A stretch of 64,000 bases of DNA from Dimorphilus gyrociliatus (GCA_904063045.1 CAJFCJ010000016.1:248001-312000); one strand, 5' to 3'. Counted from the stretch's first letter, positions 49,140 to 62,475 are shown. The notes: generated by a model not told the origin, from the letters alone. A program made the numbers and translations.

Positions 49140-50993
49140 TATAAAAAATAAGAATGAACATTTTTAACTATTATAAAGGGGACAGAATAAACTAGATATT
49201 TGATATCCGCAGCGCCCTCCGACGATCTTCTTGGGTTATAAATCAAAGAGGTGTAAGTATAAGAGCGTGATTATTCTCGACTCCGACGACTATTCGTTTT
49301 ATTTTTGGTGAAAACTTTACTTCTTTTATTTGACTTTTTCTTTGTTTTTAGGCTTTCCCAACAAAAAAAAGAAAAGTCATGTTTAAATATGTAATTTGTT
49401 AACCGACGACTTGTCAACTTTCGATTCGCGTCGCTTAACGGGCCTGATTTGAATTAGTATTGATAACAGAGGGCGCTAATAAAATTAAACATTGTACTAC
49501 ATTTCTTTTACTATACAGTCTTTAAATAAGTAATGAGTTTCCTTATGAAACTTTTCCGCGTCTTTTTGTGGAAAATCTTTGAATTTTAGTCATCTAGAAA
49601 ATTATTTACGATATACATTTACGTTAACGATAAACTTTAATTTATTTTGATTCCACTAGCGATAACAGTGTACTTATCTAGTAGGTAAATTCAATAAGAT
49701 AAATACAACGCTCTTTTATTATATATAGGCTTTATCAGTATTTCCTGTTAAAATTTGCAACAAAGGAATCAAATCATATCTTATTCAATTATTTTAAAGG
49801 TTTAAAAAAGTTTTAAATAGTAAAGAACAAAGAAGTTTAAAAAGGCCAATTAAAAAAAAGTTTGCTCAACGGCTAAATAAAAAAAAGTAACAATTTAAGA
49901 TGTTTATATAGTAAATCCGTTAGATACTGATAACTTACCTAAAATAGTATAGGTATTAATCCGTAAAGGGCAAAATCAGGTAAAATTCTCATGTTTTATC
50001 AAAAAACCTTCTCCGCTGCGCTGATGTTACGTCTTTAAATTTGCTTTCCATCTGGTGCCCATGTCTGAGCTCGAGGAAAGCCCGAGTGGAACAGGTATCA
50101 TGGTATTGCTAAGAGACGGACGTTCCGTTTCATGCTTAACTAGTCATATGACTTGTTTCAGTTGGGTTTTGTAATTAAATTCAGATGTGTAAATACAAAG
50201 CCTTTATCATCTTACACACTTTTTGAAAGACAATAATGAGTCTTTTATACTTTAATTAGTATTTTGTATAGTTTTTTCCGGTTGTTTGATAACATTTTAT
50301 TCATCTTCTACAAGCATGAAGTTTTTTTTACATATCAATTTAATTCAAAATTTAATTCAAAAATACAGAAGAATTTATTAACTTTATTTAAAAGAAAATT
50401 AGCAAGAAAAAACTCCCTTGGTCTAACTTCACAATATATAATACAAAGAAAAGGATTGAAAGGTAATGGGATTATTTATTCAAAAATTTCTTTACAATTT
50501 AACGCTTTGTAGGATTTATCCTTTTAAAAATAAGTAGCAAAAACATCCACTATAGTTGGTTAAGTCCATTAATAATTGACATATTTAACAAAGAAAAATA
50601 ATATATAGTAGTTATTCTAGACAGTGTCAAAATCAATTATAAACCGAAAGTCAAAAACGCAAATAATTCTTTTGGTAATAGATGATATTAGTACTAAATT
50701 TAAAAATAAATTCTATTTTAAATAAATTGTCTATTTGTCTATTTTAAATAAATATTCAAGTTAGCGAGTGTAAGTTTTGTTTATATTTTCAATCAATTTG
50801 TGAGTCGCATTTAGTTATACCGATTGGGATTTCCTAAAATGTTGACAGCGCCCTCTGTGAATATTCATAAGTCATAGAAAATGGCGGACGGTTGTTAACT
50901 TGTTATTTGATAGCTGAGAACATTTCTCGTAAATAATTCAAAAAGCCTTTGCGATTTTCCAGATTTAAAAACTTATAGGCAATAGTCGCAAAA
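49140..50993. promoter_or_regulatory. Long intergenic region between divergent ARM-TIR-SAM and CDC27
   Basis: 1.85 kb between opposite starts. It includes three copies of AGCGCCCTC or its complement: AGCGCCCTCC at 49211-49220, AGAGGGCGCT at 49468-49477 and AGCGCCCTCT at 50847-50856. Close to CDC27 the sequence ATGGCGGACGG (about 50880-50890) is GC-rich like a promoter. An 82-codon plus-strand frame at 50264-50512 shows no protein resemblance. Confidence 0.4.
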
Positions 50994-53900
50994 ATGCTCG
51001 TCCAAGAACCTGTTCAGGTAAGTGAATTATATGTTTATTTTCAATCCACAGCATTTTTTTGTCCACTTCTTGTTATTTTCACTGTACGTGTTAGTACTCG
51101 TTTGTGTTTATCGGAAAAAAAATCTTGGAAATTTATAATCTGCCCTTTGCAGGTTCTTCTTTGGAATTGTTTGAACAACTATGCTTATAGAGACGCCATA
51201 TTTATCGCGGAGAGGTTGAACGCTGAAGGTAATTAAATTTTAGCTCATCTTTTTTGGTCATGTATGATGCATCAAACTCTTTATTAAATTAAAGATCAGA
51301 CCCAAAAGTTGCATTTTACGACTAACTAACATAAATATAATTTATTAGGTTTTTCCGAGCTTTTTGAATAAAATTTTTAGCTTAAATTACAAATTAATTC
51401 TTGTATGATAGATTAGCGATAATAACTTAAAAGCTCTTACATTTATACTCTAGTTCTTACTATTGTGTGTAATAAACTGGCTAAAAGAGTTCAAAGCTAC
51501 TTTTTGTCAGCTACAGTACAAAATATTGGATTGGGCATTGCCTGTTTGCGCGAGATGCATTCATAGTGATGTTTGTTAACGGCATCTTAAATATGTTTAA
51601 TTATGGTTTTCTTTTAATTAATTAATATAATTTCTTTTATTTTTTTAGTATTTAATGAAGAAAGTCATTACCTCTTGGCAACTTGCTACTATAGATCGGG
51701 TCAACATGGTAGAGCCTACCACTTTTTAAAAGATGCCAAATTTAATTCTCCAAGAATGAGATATTTAAAAGCGGAATGCTGCTATTCTCTCAAATTGTAA
51801 GGAATTACAATATTAAGAATAATGAATAATTATTTACCTACTTCTTTTAATGAAATTTATTCTGAATAGATACAAAGAAGTGGAAGAGGCTCTATTTGAA
51901 AAATCCTCATCGAGAATCGGTGGATTAGACATAAATAGCGATATGTTCAATGAATTTCAGGAAGTAGACTGTTATGCTATGAACTTATTGGCTCAGGCTT
52001 ACATGTAAACTTAAATTTTAATCAACGTAAATGATACTATTTTTAATTAATATTTCTTTTAAATCTTTTAGAAAGACGAGTGCCTCCGATAAAGCAGTGA
52101 AATTATTTCGTATGTCCTTGAAGAAAAATCCATTTTTATATTCGGCTATTGAGAATTTGTGTCATTTAGGTTTGCAAAAAACATTATATGATTTGAGCTT
52201 AATCCTTCATTAATTTTAACAGCCGCATTTAAAACGGACATAGAAGATATTTTCAAGGTGAACTCAGTTAATGATTTGGCTGCGAATTTATTCCAGAAAC
52301 CACCGAATTCCGTTTGTGCAACTGATGCAAGTAGTTTGTTCTCAACGTTTTCAACCAATAAAAAAGAGAGTGAAGTAATTATTTTTTATAATTCGCTCTT
52401 TTCGGTTGAAAAGTATTACCTTATTAGTATATATATAATTATATCTTTACCTTAAACCAGCAGATTATTAAACCTATGGTACCTCGAAGCCGTCCAACCG
52501 AAACGACAAACCATCCAAATATAGAACAACGATGCTTGAGAAGTCGCAAGAGCAACTCAAGATCAACACCCAACACTACCCTACATTCATCGGTACCTCC
52601 GCCTCCGCCTAGAAAGCAAACTGTTCGACGGAATGCTTTACATATAGATAAAACCGATCAATTAAAGACTCCTAAACAAGTTGTAGATTTCGAAAAATTT
52701 TTAGAACTGGAAAGACCTAAACCAACTTTTGGCCATTTACCTTTAGAATTAACGCCTAGTCCTTGTGGTCCTAGTCAGGCGTTTATAACGCCACCCGTGG
52801 GCGTTGCTCTTATGGAAAAATCTCCTATAATTGCAAACGATGCTATTGGACAGAGAAGGACCAGAAAGAAGGTAATAAATTTATTGTTCTCCTTTCTAAA
52901 AGTAGGGATTACAGAGGTAAAATAGTTGTGATCTAAGAAGTTGAAAAACATTATCAAATTCTGTGCTATTGTCTAACGAAATGTTTTCATAATCCAGTTA
53001 TTGGTAGAAAAATCACCACAAAGAACAATAAATCAAAATATCGATGAGAAAAAGATGGATTTGGATCACAATAACGATTGGTAAATATTTTTTTGAAACA
53101 AAATTGGTATTTGAATATTTATACGATCGGTTTCATTTTAGTATTATGCAACAAGAAACAATGCCTTTAAGAAGATCCAGTCGCTTATTAAATCCAGTTA
53201 ACAACAATGTCATAAATGAGAATACTAAATCAATTAATAAGAAATCGTCTCGAATAAATACTAGAAAATTAAAGAACACTGTCAGTAGCCTTTCATCAAA
53301 TACGACTAAAAACGAACATAGGTAAGTTTATCAATTGGTAATATATTTTAAATTGAATTTCTATATTTAATCTATATCTATTTTTTTGGAATGTTAGTAC
53401 AACAATAAAGCCTCTGAGAGATACCATCGATATTGTTAGATCCAGATCAAATTCTCAATTATCATCATTTTCTGAAACAAACATTGCTGAGTCAACCGAT
53501 GCCATGAATGCGGTTCAAAACCATCTCATTCAGTGGCAAAAGAAAGACTTAGGTTGGATTATTTTTTTAAAAAACTTGAAAATATTTTCTTAATGTAATA
53601 ATTTTTCATATTTAACAATTAGAAAATCTCTTGCATCTATTTAAGCAAGTAGCGTCCATAATCTTGTCATTAGGACGTTATAAACCTCATGATACTGTCA
53701 AGTTGATTAAGAGTTTACCAGCACATCATCTAAATACACCCTGGACATATTATCAGTATGGAAGGGCTCATTATCTTTTGGCAGAGTATGACTTGGTAGA
53801 TATTATACTTTTTTAAGTTTAACTTTTCAATTACATCTAACTAATAAATTTATGACTGCTTTCTAGTCTAGAGAAGCTTTCCAAATTATGCTCGAGTTTG

Positions 53901-55562
53901 ATAAAGTTTATATAGATGGAATTGATATTTATAGTTCAGTTTTGTGGCATTTAAATATGGAGCACACTCTATCATCGATTTGTCATTTTATGGGTAAATG
54001 GGCACCCGAAGCCAAGCAGGTATGATTTTTCGATGTTTATACTCTATAAATGATTTGAAATATTGTTATTTTTCAGACTTGGTTAGCTCATGGTAATTGT
54101 TTTAGCGTACAAAAAGATCATGCAACAGCAATGAAATTTTTTAGACGGGCAAAACAGGTTTTAAACTTTCATCAAGGTCGTTAATATATTACTATAATAT
54201 ATGCTTTTTTTTCACCGTCCCCTCCCCTTTTGCGCCACCTCACCTAAAGATCGATGAGCATTACTATTATGCTTATACGCTAATGGGACACGACTACATG
54301 GTAACCGACGAATTGGAGTCGGCTTTAGAATCTTTTAGAAAAGCTTTGGAAATTGATTCTAAGCATTTTTACGCTCGGTACGTTATTTTCCATTTCATTA
54401 ATGTAATTTGTTATAAGAGATCTATGCCTTTTCAACAAATTGCAAATTATAGATACTTTTTACCTTAAATATTTCATTGACCTAATTAGGAATTCCTTGA
54501 GAAGATGCTTTCGAACTAATTTTTTAATCATTCTAAAACTGATTTTGTAAACACAGCCAAATATTAGTCTTTTTAAATAGATCTAGTGCATTATTTCCTG
54601 GAAATGAGTGTTGCTTCTATAGATTTTTTTTTATTTAGGTTTAGTATTGGGTCTGTTTATTATAAACAAGAGAAATTCACTGAAGCTGAATTTGAGTATC
54701 GGGAAGCTCTTAAAATATTTCCTACATGCATTTCTTTACTTTGTCAATACGGAATGGTTAGTATATTTTTATATATGTACTCTGTTCTTATTTCACCTAA
54801 ATATTCTGTTAACCTAAATAACAGACTTTACATCATCTACATCGTTCAGAGGAGGCTCTACTTCATTTAGAAAGAGGCATTGAGCTAAATCCGAATCATC
54901 CCTTATGCAAATATCATAAAGCCACTGTTCTAGTTGCGTTAAACCGATTGGATGTAAGTATAACGTTTAATAATTCAAAGCATGAAGCATATATTTTATC
55001 TCATGTTTAAGTTTTCGAATTATGATATTTACTTTGTTAACAGAGTGCGTTAGAACTTTTAGAAAATCTCAAAAATATGGTACCAAAAGAAAGCGCAGTG
55101 TTCTATTTAATAAGCCACGTGAGTTGAAAGACATAACATTACGAAATGGATTATCAAACAGAGTATTATTGTTAATATTTTTTTATATAAAAACATTAGA
55201 TATTTAAACAAAAGGACGATTGTGTTAAATCCGCAATGTATCTGAGTTGGGCTAACGATTTGGATCCCAAAGGAGCAGCCAGTTATGTTAAAGATTTGGC
55301 AGATCGTAGGAAATTTCAGGATTTCACCATTGAAGGTAAATTAAATAATACAATTCAACGATATAAAATATATTTGACTGTTCAAAAGAAAATTTAACTA
55401 TTTTTTATTACTTTATTTATAACAAATTTAGACTCAAATGGTTTGGATGAGCATGATGTTTTGGATGGGGAGAGCCAAGTTTCAGACATGGAATCAGACG
55501 CTTCTTCTATAGAGATCGTTGGTCCGTTAGGTGAAGATGATGACGAGTTTGATGAAGAATAA
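50994..55562 (+). CDS. CDC27: Anaphase-promoting complex subunit 3
   Basis: About sixteen exons. The start MLVQEPVQVLLWNCLNNYAY and RDAIFIAERLNAE match the CDC27 N-terminal TPR, followed by SHYLLATCYYRSGQHGRAYH and LKAECCYSLKLYKEVEEAL. The middle is the disordered, Ser/Thr/Pro-rich loop typical of APC3 (SRPTETTNHPNIEQRCLRSR, PLRRSSRLLNPV), with many SP/TP sites. From about 53600 the superhelical TPR array resumes: LNTPWTYYQYGRAHYLLAEY, MEHTLSSICHFMGKWAPEAK, QTWLAHGNCFSVQKDHATAM, YYYAYTLMGHDYMVTDELES, ALESFRKALEIDSKHFYAR and FSIGSVYYKQEKFTEAEFEY. An acidic tail ends EDDDEFDEE. CDC27 is the scaffold that binds the IR tail of CDC20/CDH1 and APC10. Confidence 0.95.
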
Positions 55563-56034
55563 AAAAAAAGAAGAATGATATATGTTTTTATATTATTAAA
55601 CTAAACTTCAATCCGTAGGCTTGTTTTAAAAGTATTTATACATTGGACATACATAACATCTGCCTATTTATAAATTGAATTGAAAAGTAGAATTAGTTTA
55701 ATTATTGAATAAACCGTAAGTCATGAAAATAGTAATTACGTAAGATGCCTCCAAGGAGGCAACAGCACCTTCCGTATACTATAACGATACGTTCTATTCC
55801 AACGAAAACTGGTAAAAGAGAAAGGGATTATTAAATATTTTACCAATATCAGGTGAAGGCCACAGTCTGAATCGGCAGATTTGCATTTTTACGCCTTCCT
55901 AATGATAGTTTAGTAGAAATTTTGACTTATAATCTAAGAAGAGTATTTAGCTTAGTTGAATTTTAAAAATTGGGCTATTGTCAGAAAGCAGTAAAAATTA
56001 TTTTAGATTTTTTTAGTCATCTAATTTCCGCTTG
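55563..56034. other. Spacer between CDC27 and PLEKHA8
   Basis: 472 bp between tandem genes. The first part is the CDC27 3' UTR with an A-rich run after the stop. CCTCCAAGGAGGC (about 55747-55759) is a short perfect palindrome of unknown meaning. No exon was recognised. Confidence 0.35.
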
Positions 56035-58476
56035 ATGATGAATTCACTAGAAGGAAAGCTGTTAAAATGGACCAATTACATAAATGGTGAGATAATATTG
56101 TATAATATTTTATTATAATTATTTTGTTTTATTAATGTATTGTAAAATCTAATGATAAGTCTTATATAATCTAGTAGTAATAATTAGCTCTATCAAACTG
56201 TTAAGAATTCTGACACAATCATCAGATTTACGGGCTCTATAACTAAATTTTATCTAGAGCTTTACAAGGTCTTTTATAATTGATAACAAATATCTTTGAA
56301 TGCACTCTACAAAGATTTATTTAGGTTATCGCGATAGTTTAAACTGTGAGCTTTCATTTTCGATACATTCTTATTGAAAACTCTAATCAATAAGATAAAC
56401 TTGAACAGATTCTGTCAGATATTTGTAAGATTTTCTGAACAATTCAAAATAAAAAAAGAATAAACACGAGTAATAATTGACATAAAAAAAGCATCAAGTA
56501 CTAAATACTATATATAAATACAGTATTGTAACTTATAGAGTATAAACTATATACTAAATAAAGTTCATATAGACTTATTATTCAATCAATAGCCGCTATG
56601 TTTGATAAGTATGGAACAGATGTTTGTGTTTTAACAATTCTGCAAAATTGCTTCCGTGTAGCCTCATTTCTTTCTAAAACTATAATATTTAATTAAAAAC
56701 AAATTGTGTGCCTTTACTAGGCTGGCAGCCCAGATGGTTCGTTCTAAAAGGAGGCATATTGTCTTATTACCATTCTCGAGATGATATTAATCTGGGATGC
56801 AGGGGAGCTCTCAAAGTAAGATTATATATTTAATTCTCCTCATTCGTAAACAACTTTTCACAACATAAACTCTTTTACATATTGAACAAAAAATAGGTAT
56901 CAGCTTGTGACGTATCACCACATTCCAAAGATCAGCTACGGTTGGATATCACCATTCCAGGGGAAGCTTATTTGTATGTTAGAGCAGCTGACGCAAAAGA
57001 AAAACAAAAATGGTTAGTGGCGTTGGGAAGTTCAAAAGCCAATGCAGACAGCCAAGCAAATGTTCCTAACCCAATTGAAGAAGATGAAAAGATAAAAGGC
57101 AAAAAATCAGAACTAAAGTTCTATTGCGATCTTTTAATAGAGCAAGCATATAGAATAAGAGATTCTTCGGCGCCTATCAGTAATAATCATAATACGGAAA
57201 CAAATGAAGATCGCGAGAATGATTTGGACGAAATGGCCAGAACGTTAAATGTTACTTGCGATAATTTTGTAGCAACATTGGACGAAATAATGAAATTGGC
57301 AACAACCAAAAGAGGAGGAAAAAAGTATTCTACACCGAAGAAAACAAGATCACCATCGGGCAATGAACATTTGTTAAAAATATCACCATCAACAGAATCA
57401 AGTAGGGGATACGACCAACCTCATTCGTCCACTAATGATAGGCCTAGTGATACTGAATCTTTATCGAGCGATAAAGGTTGTAGCAGTGGAACGTTCTTTT
57501 CAGAAGTTAATAAGAAGTCAGTGAACTTTGATTTATTTTTTTAATATTCTACTTTTCATTCAATCTTTAATAGAATAATGTGCTGATATAATACCATTTA
57601 TTTTTAAGGTTGGGAAAGATCATTGAGGGAAATCTAGTGATCACGAAGCATTTTTTAGATATTTGCGATGAGACACTAAACTTATACGGTTTGTTTATTA
57701 TTTTTATATCATTATAAATGTAACTTACTATTTGAATAGATTCCCATTTTGCGTCCCTTCCGTTTCCTTTCCTCTTTATCTTCTTTTCCCTTTATATGTT
57801 TTTTTACTCTATATTTCTTTATTTCCCCCTTCTTACCAAATATTTATAATCGTTTATGTTTTAAATTTTTTTATTCATTTTTAAATTTGCAGATAAATTA
57901 AATCCCTCAACATTCACACCGATAAAAATGGAAGTTTCTGGAAATATTGAGGTATATACATTGTATATGTCTTTTTAATTGCAAATAATAAATATATATG
58001 TAGATATATCTATATATTCTTTTTATTAGAAAATTCGTGAGAAATATTCTACGGATCCATTAAATTTTGAAAGCATTCAGAGTATGATCGAAAAAGAAAT
58101 TGCGGCTAAACAAGCTAAACTGCAAAATTCCGCAACAGAAGCCATTATTTTTGTGACTCGTTCGTTACATTTTCTGCAGCTTTTTACAAACGAGATAACC
58201 GTCAACGACAGCCATTTTAGTGCTCAAAGGGCTTACGTATTAGCATTAAAACCATATCACGGTTTAGTAGCTCGACAAGTTTATTCCGTAGCCATAAATA
58301 GTGTAGTTAATAAAAGGGAATTCAATAATAGTATAATTTATGGAGATGAATCAAAAGTTGGTGACTTATTGAACGACACTCTGAAATACTTTTCAACAAA
58401 TGTCGCTGTGATTGTAAAAAACCTGTATAGCTTTTTCGAAGAAAAGAAACTTTATGAAACTGTCGGCATTCAATAA
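56035..58476 (+). CDS. PLEKHA8: FAPP2-like PH plus GLTP domain lipid-transfer protein
   Basis: The first exon (56035-56086) encodes [17 protein letters not shown]. After a long intron the PH domain continues [57 protein letters not shown] and [13 protein letters not shown], as in FAPP1/FAPP2. A helical [20 protein letters not shown] is also shared with FAPP2. A Ser-rich linker (about 57300-57500) leads into the C-terminal GLTP domain: [76 protein letters not shown] and [16 protein letters not shown]. In vertebrates the PH domain reads PI4P and ARF1 at the trans-Golgi and the GLTP domain moves glucosylceramide. Two of the GLTP headgroup residues are changed here (see findings). Confidence 0.9.
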
Positions 58477-58633
58477 AATTAATGCTAAAACTAATAACAT
58501 CACTAACCAAGAACAATGACAACTAACTTTTATACTAGATACTAAAATACAAATAAAGGAAAGAAAAAAAAAGACTGAAGAATTGTTAATTTCTCAAATA
58601 AGCAGCGATGATAATTAAAATATTAGAAAATTC

Positions 58634-58673
<40 letters not shown>

Positions 58674-59464
58674 TAGATAAACAGAGAAAGATAGAGAGAG
58701 AAAAGGAGGAAAAAAGGAGAGAGGCAGTGAAAAAAAAAGAGAAAGTTTTGGAAATAAATCTTGATTTCTTCTTCCGGTCTTTTTTATTTATTTTCTTTTT
58801 TTGACATGTCATACATTAATATTTCTAAATTTGTTTCTTGTTTAAAGTAAAATGGTATATATATATATATATATGTACAAATACAGTATATATAAAGTAT
58901 TTATGTTACACGGGTAGGGACTCTTTTCTAGACAGTAAGTTCAAGACTAATTTGGTATTATATTCAATTTTTAAGCGTTTTATTCTTTTAGACGTTTTAT
59001 TTTCTAAATCTAAATATAACTTGTTGAAAATAAAACATTTTATAGAAACAATAAAGCCTAAGAGAATTATGTCTACATAATGACCTATCTGGAACTCAAT
59101 TGTCCAGAAAACAGTTCTGACTTATATATATACAGCATATATATACAGTATATATATATATTACGTAAACAAATGTTAATTTATCTAAAGCGTAAATAGA
59201 TATATGTAAAAATTTTATTGAAAATAAAGGAATACAGAAGATATATTGAAAGCTTAAAATTTTTAATCTACTTACTTTTTCTCATCTTTCTTCTTATCTT
59301 ATCATTTAAAAATCATCATATTTCATTGATAATAATCTATCAAAACTATAGTTCTATATTACATATATATATAATAAGATATTTAAAGTCTAGTTTTCAG
59401 TGAATTTAAATATTTTTGACTAGAAATATTTGATTTAAAAATAGAATTAAAAGAATAAAAAACT
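58477..59464. other. Gene-free stretch with simple repeats between PLEKHA8 and an orphan membrane protein
   Basis: About 990 bp with a GA microsatellite (58638-58672), a TA run (about 58857-58874) and paired TATACAG/TATACAGTATA blocks at 59124-59160. Short open frames are low-complexity. No gene was recognised. Confidence 0.45.
58638..58672. repeat. (GA)n microsatellite
   Basis: A near-perfect GA dinucleotide run of about 35 bases, followed by a degenerate purine-rich tail to about 58740. Confidence 0.9.
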
Positions 59465-61088
59465 ATGATAATTAGAAAACTTATTTTCGTATTTTTCTTA
59501 TTAAATAAAAGCAAAGATTGTGCGAAAGTATTAAAGTATTGTTTAAAATTTGATAATAAATACGTTAATTGCAAATTTTAGTAAGTTGTATAAATATTTA
59601 CATTATTAATAATGATGAAGAAAGAAGAGAAATAGAGGAATATGTAGCATTACATTATATCTTACTATATATGTATATCTTTATATATACTGTAAATATA
59701 TATATATTCTTTTCTTATAGCGATAATTCTACAATTACTTGTTTAAAGAATGACAATGTTAATTCAGATTTGGGAGAACATCGAGTTTGCTCATCTAACT
59801 ACTATAATATAAGATTATCTTGCTTTAATGAAATGTATTATGGAATGGAAGACAAAAGTAAACTTATTTTACAAGTTGATTATAATACAACTAATTTACA
59901 GGAACTTGAATATAAATTAGAGAGTTATAATCCTAAAATATTAATATCGAATTGTTATAATGTCTATATTCAAGTAATAGCGAAATCTCTGCATTTACAA
60001 ATTGAATATGTAAACTCTTTAAGCATAAATCAAGATTCTCTAGCAAAACTATGCGCCATTGAATCAGTTAAAGTAACTTATCTAAAATTTAAGTATATTG
60101 ATAAGAAGGATAGTTGTACCAAGTTAATTGATATACTGGATTTAGAGAAATGTAATTCAATAGGGAAATTTCGAATATATAAATATTTAGAATTCCGAAT
60201 AAAGAGCGTAACCGAAACAAGATATAATTTAAATTTATATAAATTGTTAAGATATTATGAGTTTGCATTGGATTCAATTGTTAATTTCATTGGTTTTCCT
60301 AATTTTAGTTACAAGAATAAAAATTTCTTGGATGATTTTACAAAAATTATTCAATCAAGACTCTATACAATGTAATAAATATATACAGTATATATATATA
60401 TATATGTATATACATACGTATGTTCTAAAAATAGACCAAAGATAAAACTAGAAGTTATTGGAAGATGTCGACACTGGTTGGATGTTGAATACTTTTGTAC
60501 GCTTAGGAAAAGTCATATAAGAGTAAGAGATCTTTGGAAAAGTGGAAAGAAAATATGCCCAGATGCAATATTAACTGAAACCGATCACTCTTATCAAAAG
60601 ATAAAAATTATGAATAATTACGAAGTTTCTACTAAAAAATGCTCTAAATTAGCATTTCCAACACTTCAAACGGACGAATATAGACTCTTCCAAGAAAAGT
60701 ATAACTCGGAAAAAGAGATATGCTCCAGTAAGTTTGAATGATAATTAACTTAAAATCTCTTACAGCCTTCTTATATTTAACACATATTTATGTTCATCTC
60801 TTCTTCTTCTTCTTCTTGTCTATCCCGTTATCAGAGAATATTCGACCGAACGACAAAGAAACAGAGAGTAGTACAGATTTTCTTATGTACATAGGCCTAT
60901 TATGTTTGATTGGCGTACTATGTATTATTGCGGCTGCTTTGTGTTGCTACCTCAAGAATAAGAAGGAAGAAGGACTAGGAGAAGATCATAAAAGACAACA
61001 GAAACCTCCAAATAAGCATATTCCACGTCAGCACCACAGTTCTTTGAAACGACCTCCCGCGTATGAATACGAATATGCTTATTATTGA
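59465..61088 (+). CDS. Orphan type I membrane protein with cysteine-containing ectodomain and PPxY tail
   Basis: Four exons join in phase: 59465-59580, 59721-60369, about 60435-60731 and about 60835-61088. Exon 1 opens with MIIRKLIFVFFLLNKSKDCA, a signal peptide. The ectodomain (roughly 340 aa) has scattered cysteines (YDNSTITCLKNDN, EHRVCSSNYYNIRLSCFNEM, DSCTKLIDILDLEKCNSIG, GRCRHWLDVEYFCTLRKSH, KSGKKICPDAIL, KKCSKLAF). The membrane helix is FLMYIGLLCLIGVLCIIAAA then LCCYLKNKK. The cytoplasmic tail is basic and ends SSLKRPPAYEYEYAYY, with PPAY as a WW-domain ligand and several tyrosines. I do not recognise a domain. The coding sequence is AT-rich and diverged-looking, so it may be lineage-specific. 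Two ectodomain pieces look loosely similar and may be ancient duplicates. Confidence 0.62.
60798..60817. repeat. (CTT)n run in an intron of the orphan membrane protein
   Basis: TCTTCTTCTTCTTCTTCTT lies just before the last exon and also acts as its polypyrimidine tract. Confidence 0.85.
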
Positions 61089-62475
61089 TCATTATTAGTA
61101 TTTCATAATTGAATGAGTTATTCAACAAACGAATGTATCGTAATTAATAAATTTTCGTATTTTTTTCCAAGTTTTTTATTAAATATCTTGAACCTTCAAC
61201 AATTTTATATATTCAATTAATAAAAAGAGAGGAGAATACTAAATTCTTCGTACTTTTGGCATTTTATCTTACTCTTCAAAGAGATTATTAAAATGTAAAA
61301 ATGAAAAACAAAGAAGAAAAAGCAAGAAGGTTGACATAGTAAGATTTCTCTTCTATACCTTTCTCTATATCTCCTTCCACTTTAATCCCTTTTATACTAA
61401 TTCCCTATTTCGAATCAACTTTTGGTTTCTTTTTGTATTTTTTTCGTTTTTGATGAAAAAATTTGGTCTTCTTTATTGCATTTTGTTAATTGAATGTATC
61501 CTTTGTAATAATGTAAATTAAATAAAGATAAAGTAACTTTTCCCCTTCGTAAATTGGTTTGTAGTGTTATTCGTTAAGTATACGAACAGCAAATATATAG
61601 AATTCTTACATACTATTTTAATACGGATAACTGGAAACTCTAATTTCATCCTTTTCTTTGAATATTCCTTTAAAATATTAATTAAATAGGCTTTATTAGT
61701 ATTCTTATAGAATCATTCGAGATTTTAATATACTGGATAGTCTATTCTATCGAATTCCTTTGTGTCAAGGTCAGCTTCTCTCTATTCATCACTACTCTTT
61801 AGTTAAAAAATGACGTTTTTTTTAGTAGTAAGGTTTTAGTTTTAATTATTTATAGAATATCTTTATCTTAAACAAATTAATCTGTTGGAAAGTACGACAT
61901 TGTCAAGTCAAATAACATTATTAATGGCCCTTGATGCGCGTCTATGTTGAATGATCAAGTTGAATAATTAAATCAAGCATATGATCTATTACTGTAGTTA
62001 ATCAGGCGTGTGGATAGCATGTTAAAAAGCATTCAATTTTGTTCAATATAATGTGAAATCACGTTTCTCAAGTTGTTCATTTATTTCATTTTCAATAGAC
62101 AATATAAGTTTTATAGATGTTATGTATATAGTATATATACTGTATATGTACAGTATATCTATATACTGTATATAAATATATGTTTATTACGATATAGAGA
62201 TAATCAAAACTCCACCCCCTTTTCAAGCTAATTACAAAAACGTCTTTTATAAATAAAAATAGCATAGAGCCGAGTATACGATCGAAAAGTAAGGACAAAA
62301 GAAACGTCAGACTGGAAAACTGTTGCAGTTGCGTATATGGTAGATTTTTTTGCAGCTCATTGATTTCGGCTTCTCTTTGAACGGAAGCCAATTGTTCTTG
62401 AATCGGTCGCTACTGTATAATATGCATTTTTCAACAGCTATACGACTTGTCTATAATTTTTTTTTTACTTCAACC
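61089..62475. other. Gene-free stretch between orphan membrane protein and KY-like gene
   Basis: About 1.39 kb. It includes AATAAA-type signals downstream of the orphan gene and a cluster of TATACTGTATA palindromes at about 62128-62180. A 99-codon minus-strand frame (62092-62391) runs into the repeat and shows no resemblance; it is probably chance. No RNA gene was seen. Confidence 0.4.
62128..62180. repeat. Clustered TATACTGTATA / TATACAGTATA palindromes
   Basis: Within about 50 bases the sequence reads GTATATATACTGTATATG, then TACAGTATATCTATATACTG and TATATAAATATATG. This gives at least three copies of the TA-CTG/CAG-TA palindromic unit that recurs elsewhere in the window. Confidence 0.7.

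Noticed and set aside
58615-58812. Minus-strand Ser/Leu-rich frame over the GA microsatellite
   Set aside because: Pure simple-repeat translation.
62092-62391. 99-codon minus-strand frame near the KY-like gene
   Set aside because: Its second half is the TATACTGTATA repeat and no splice structure or homology supports it.
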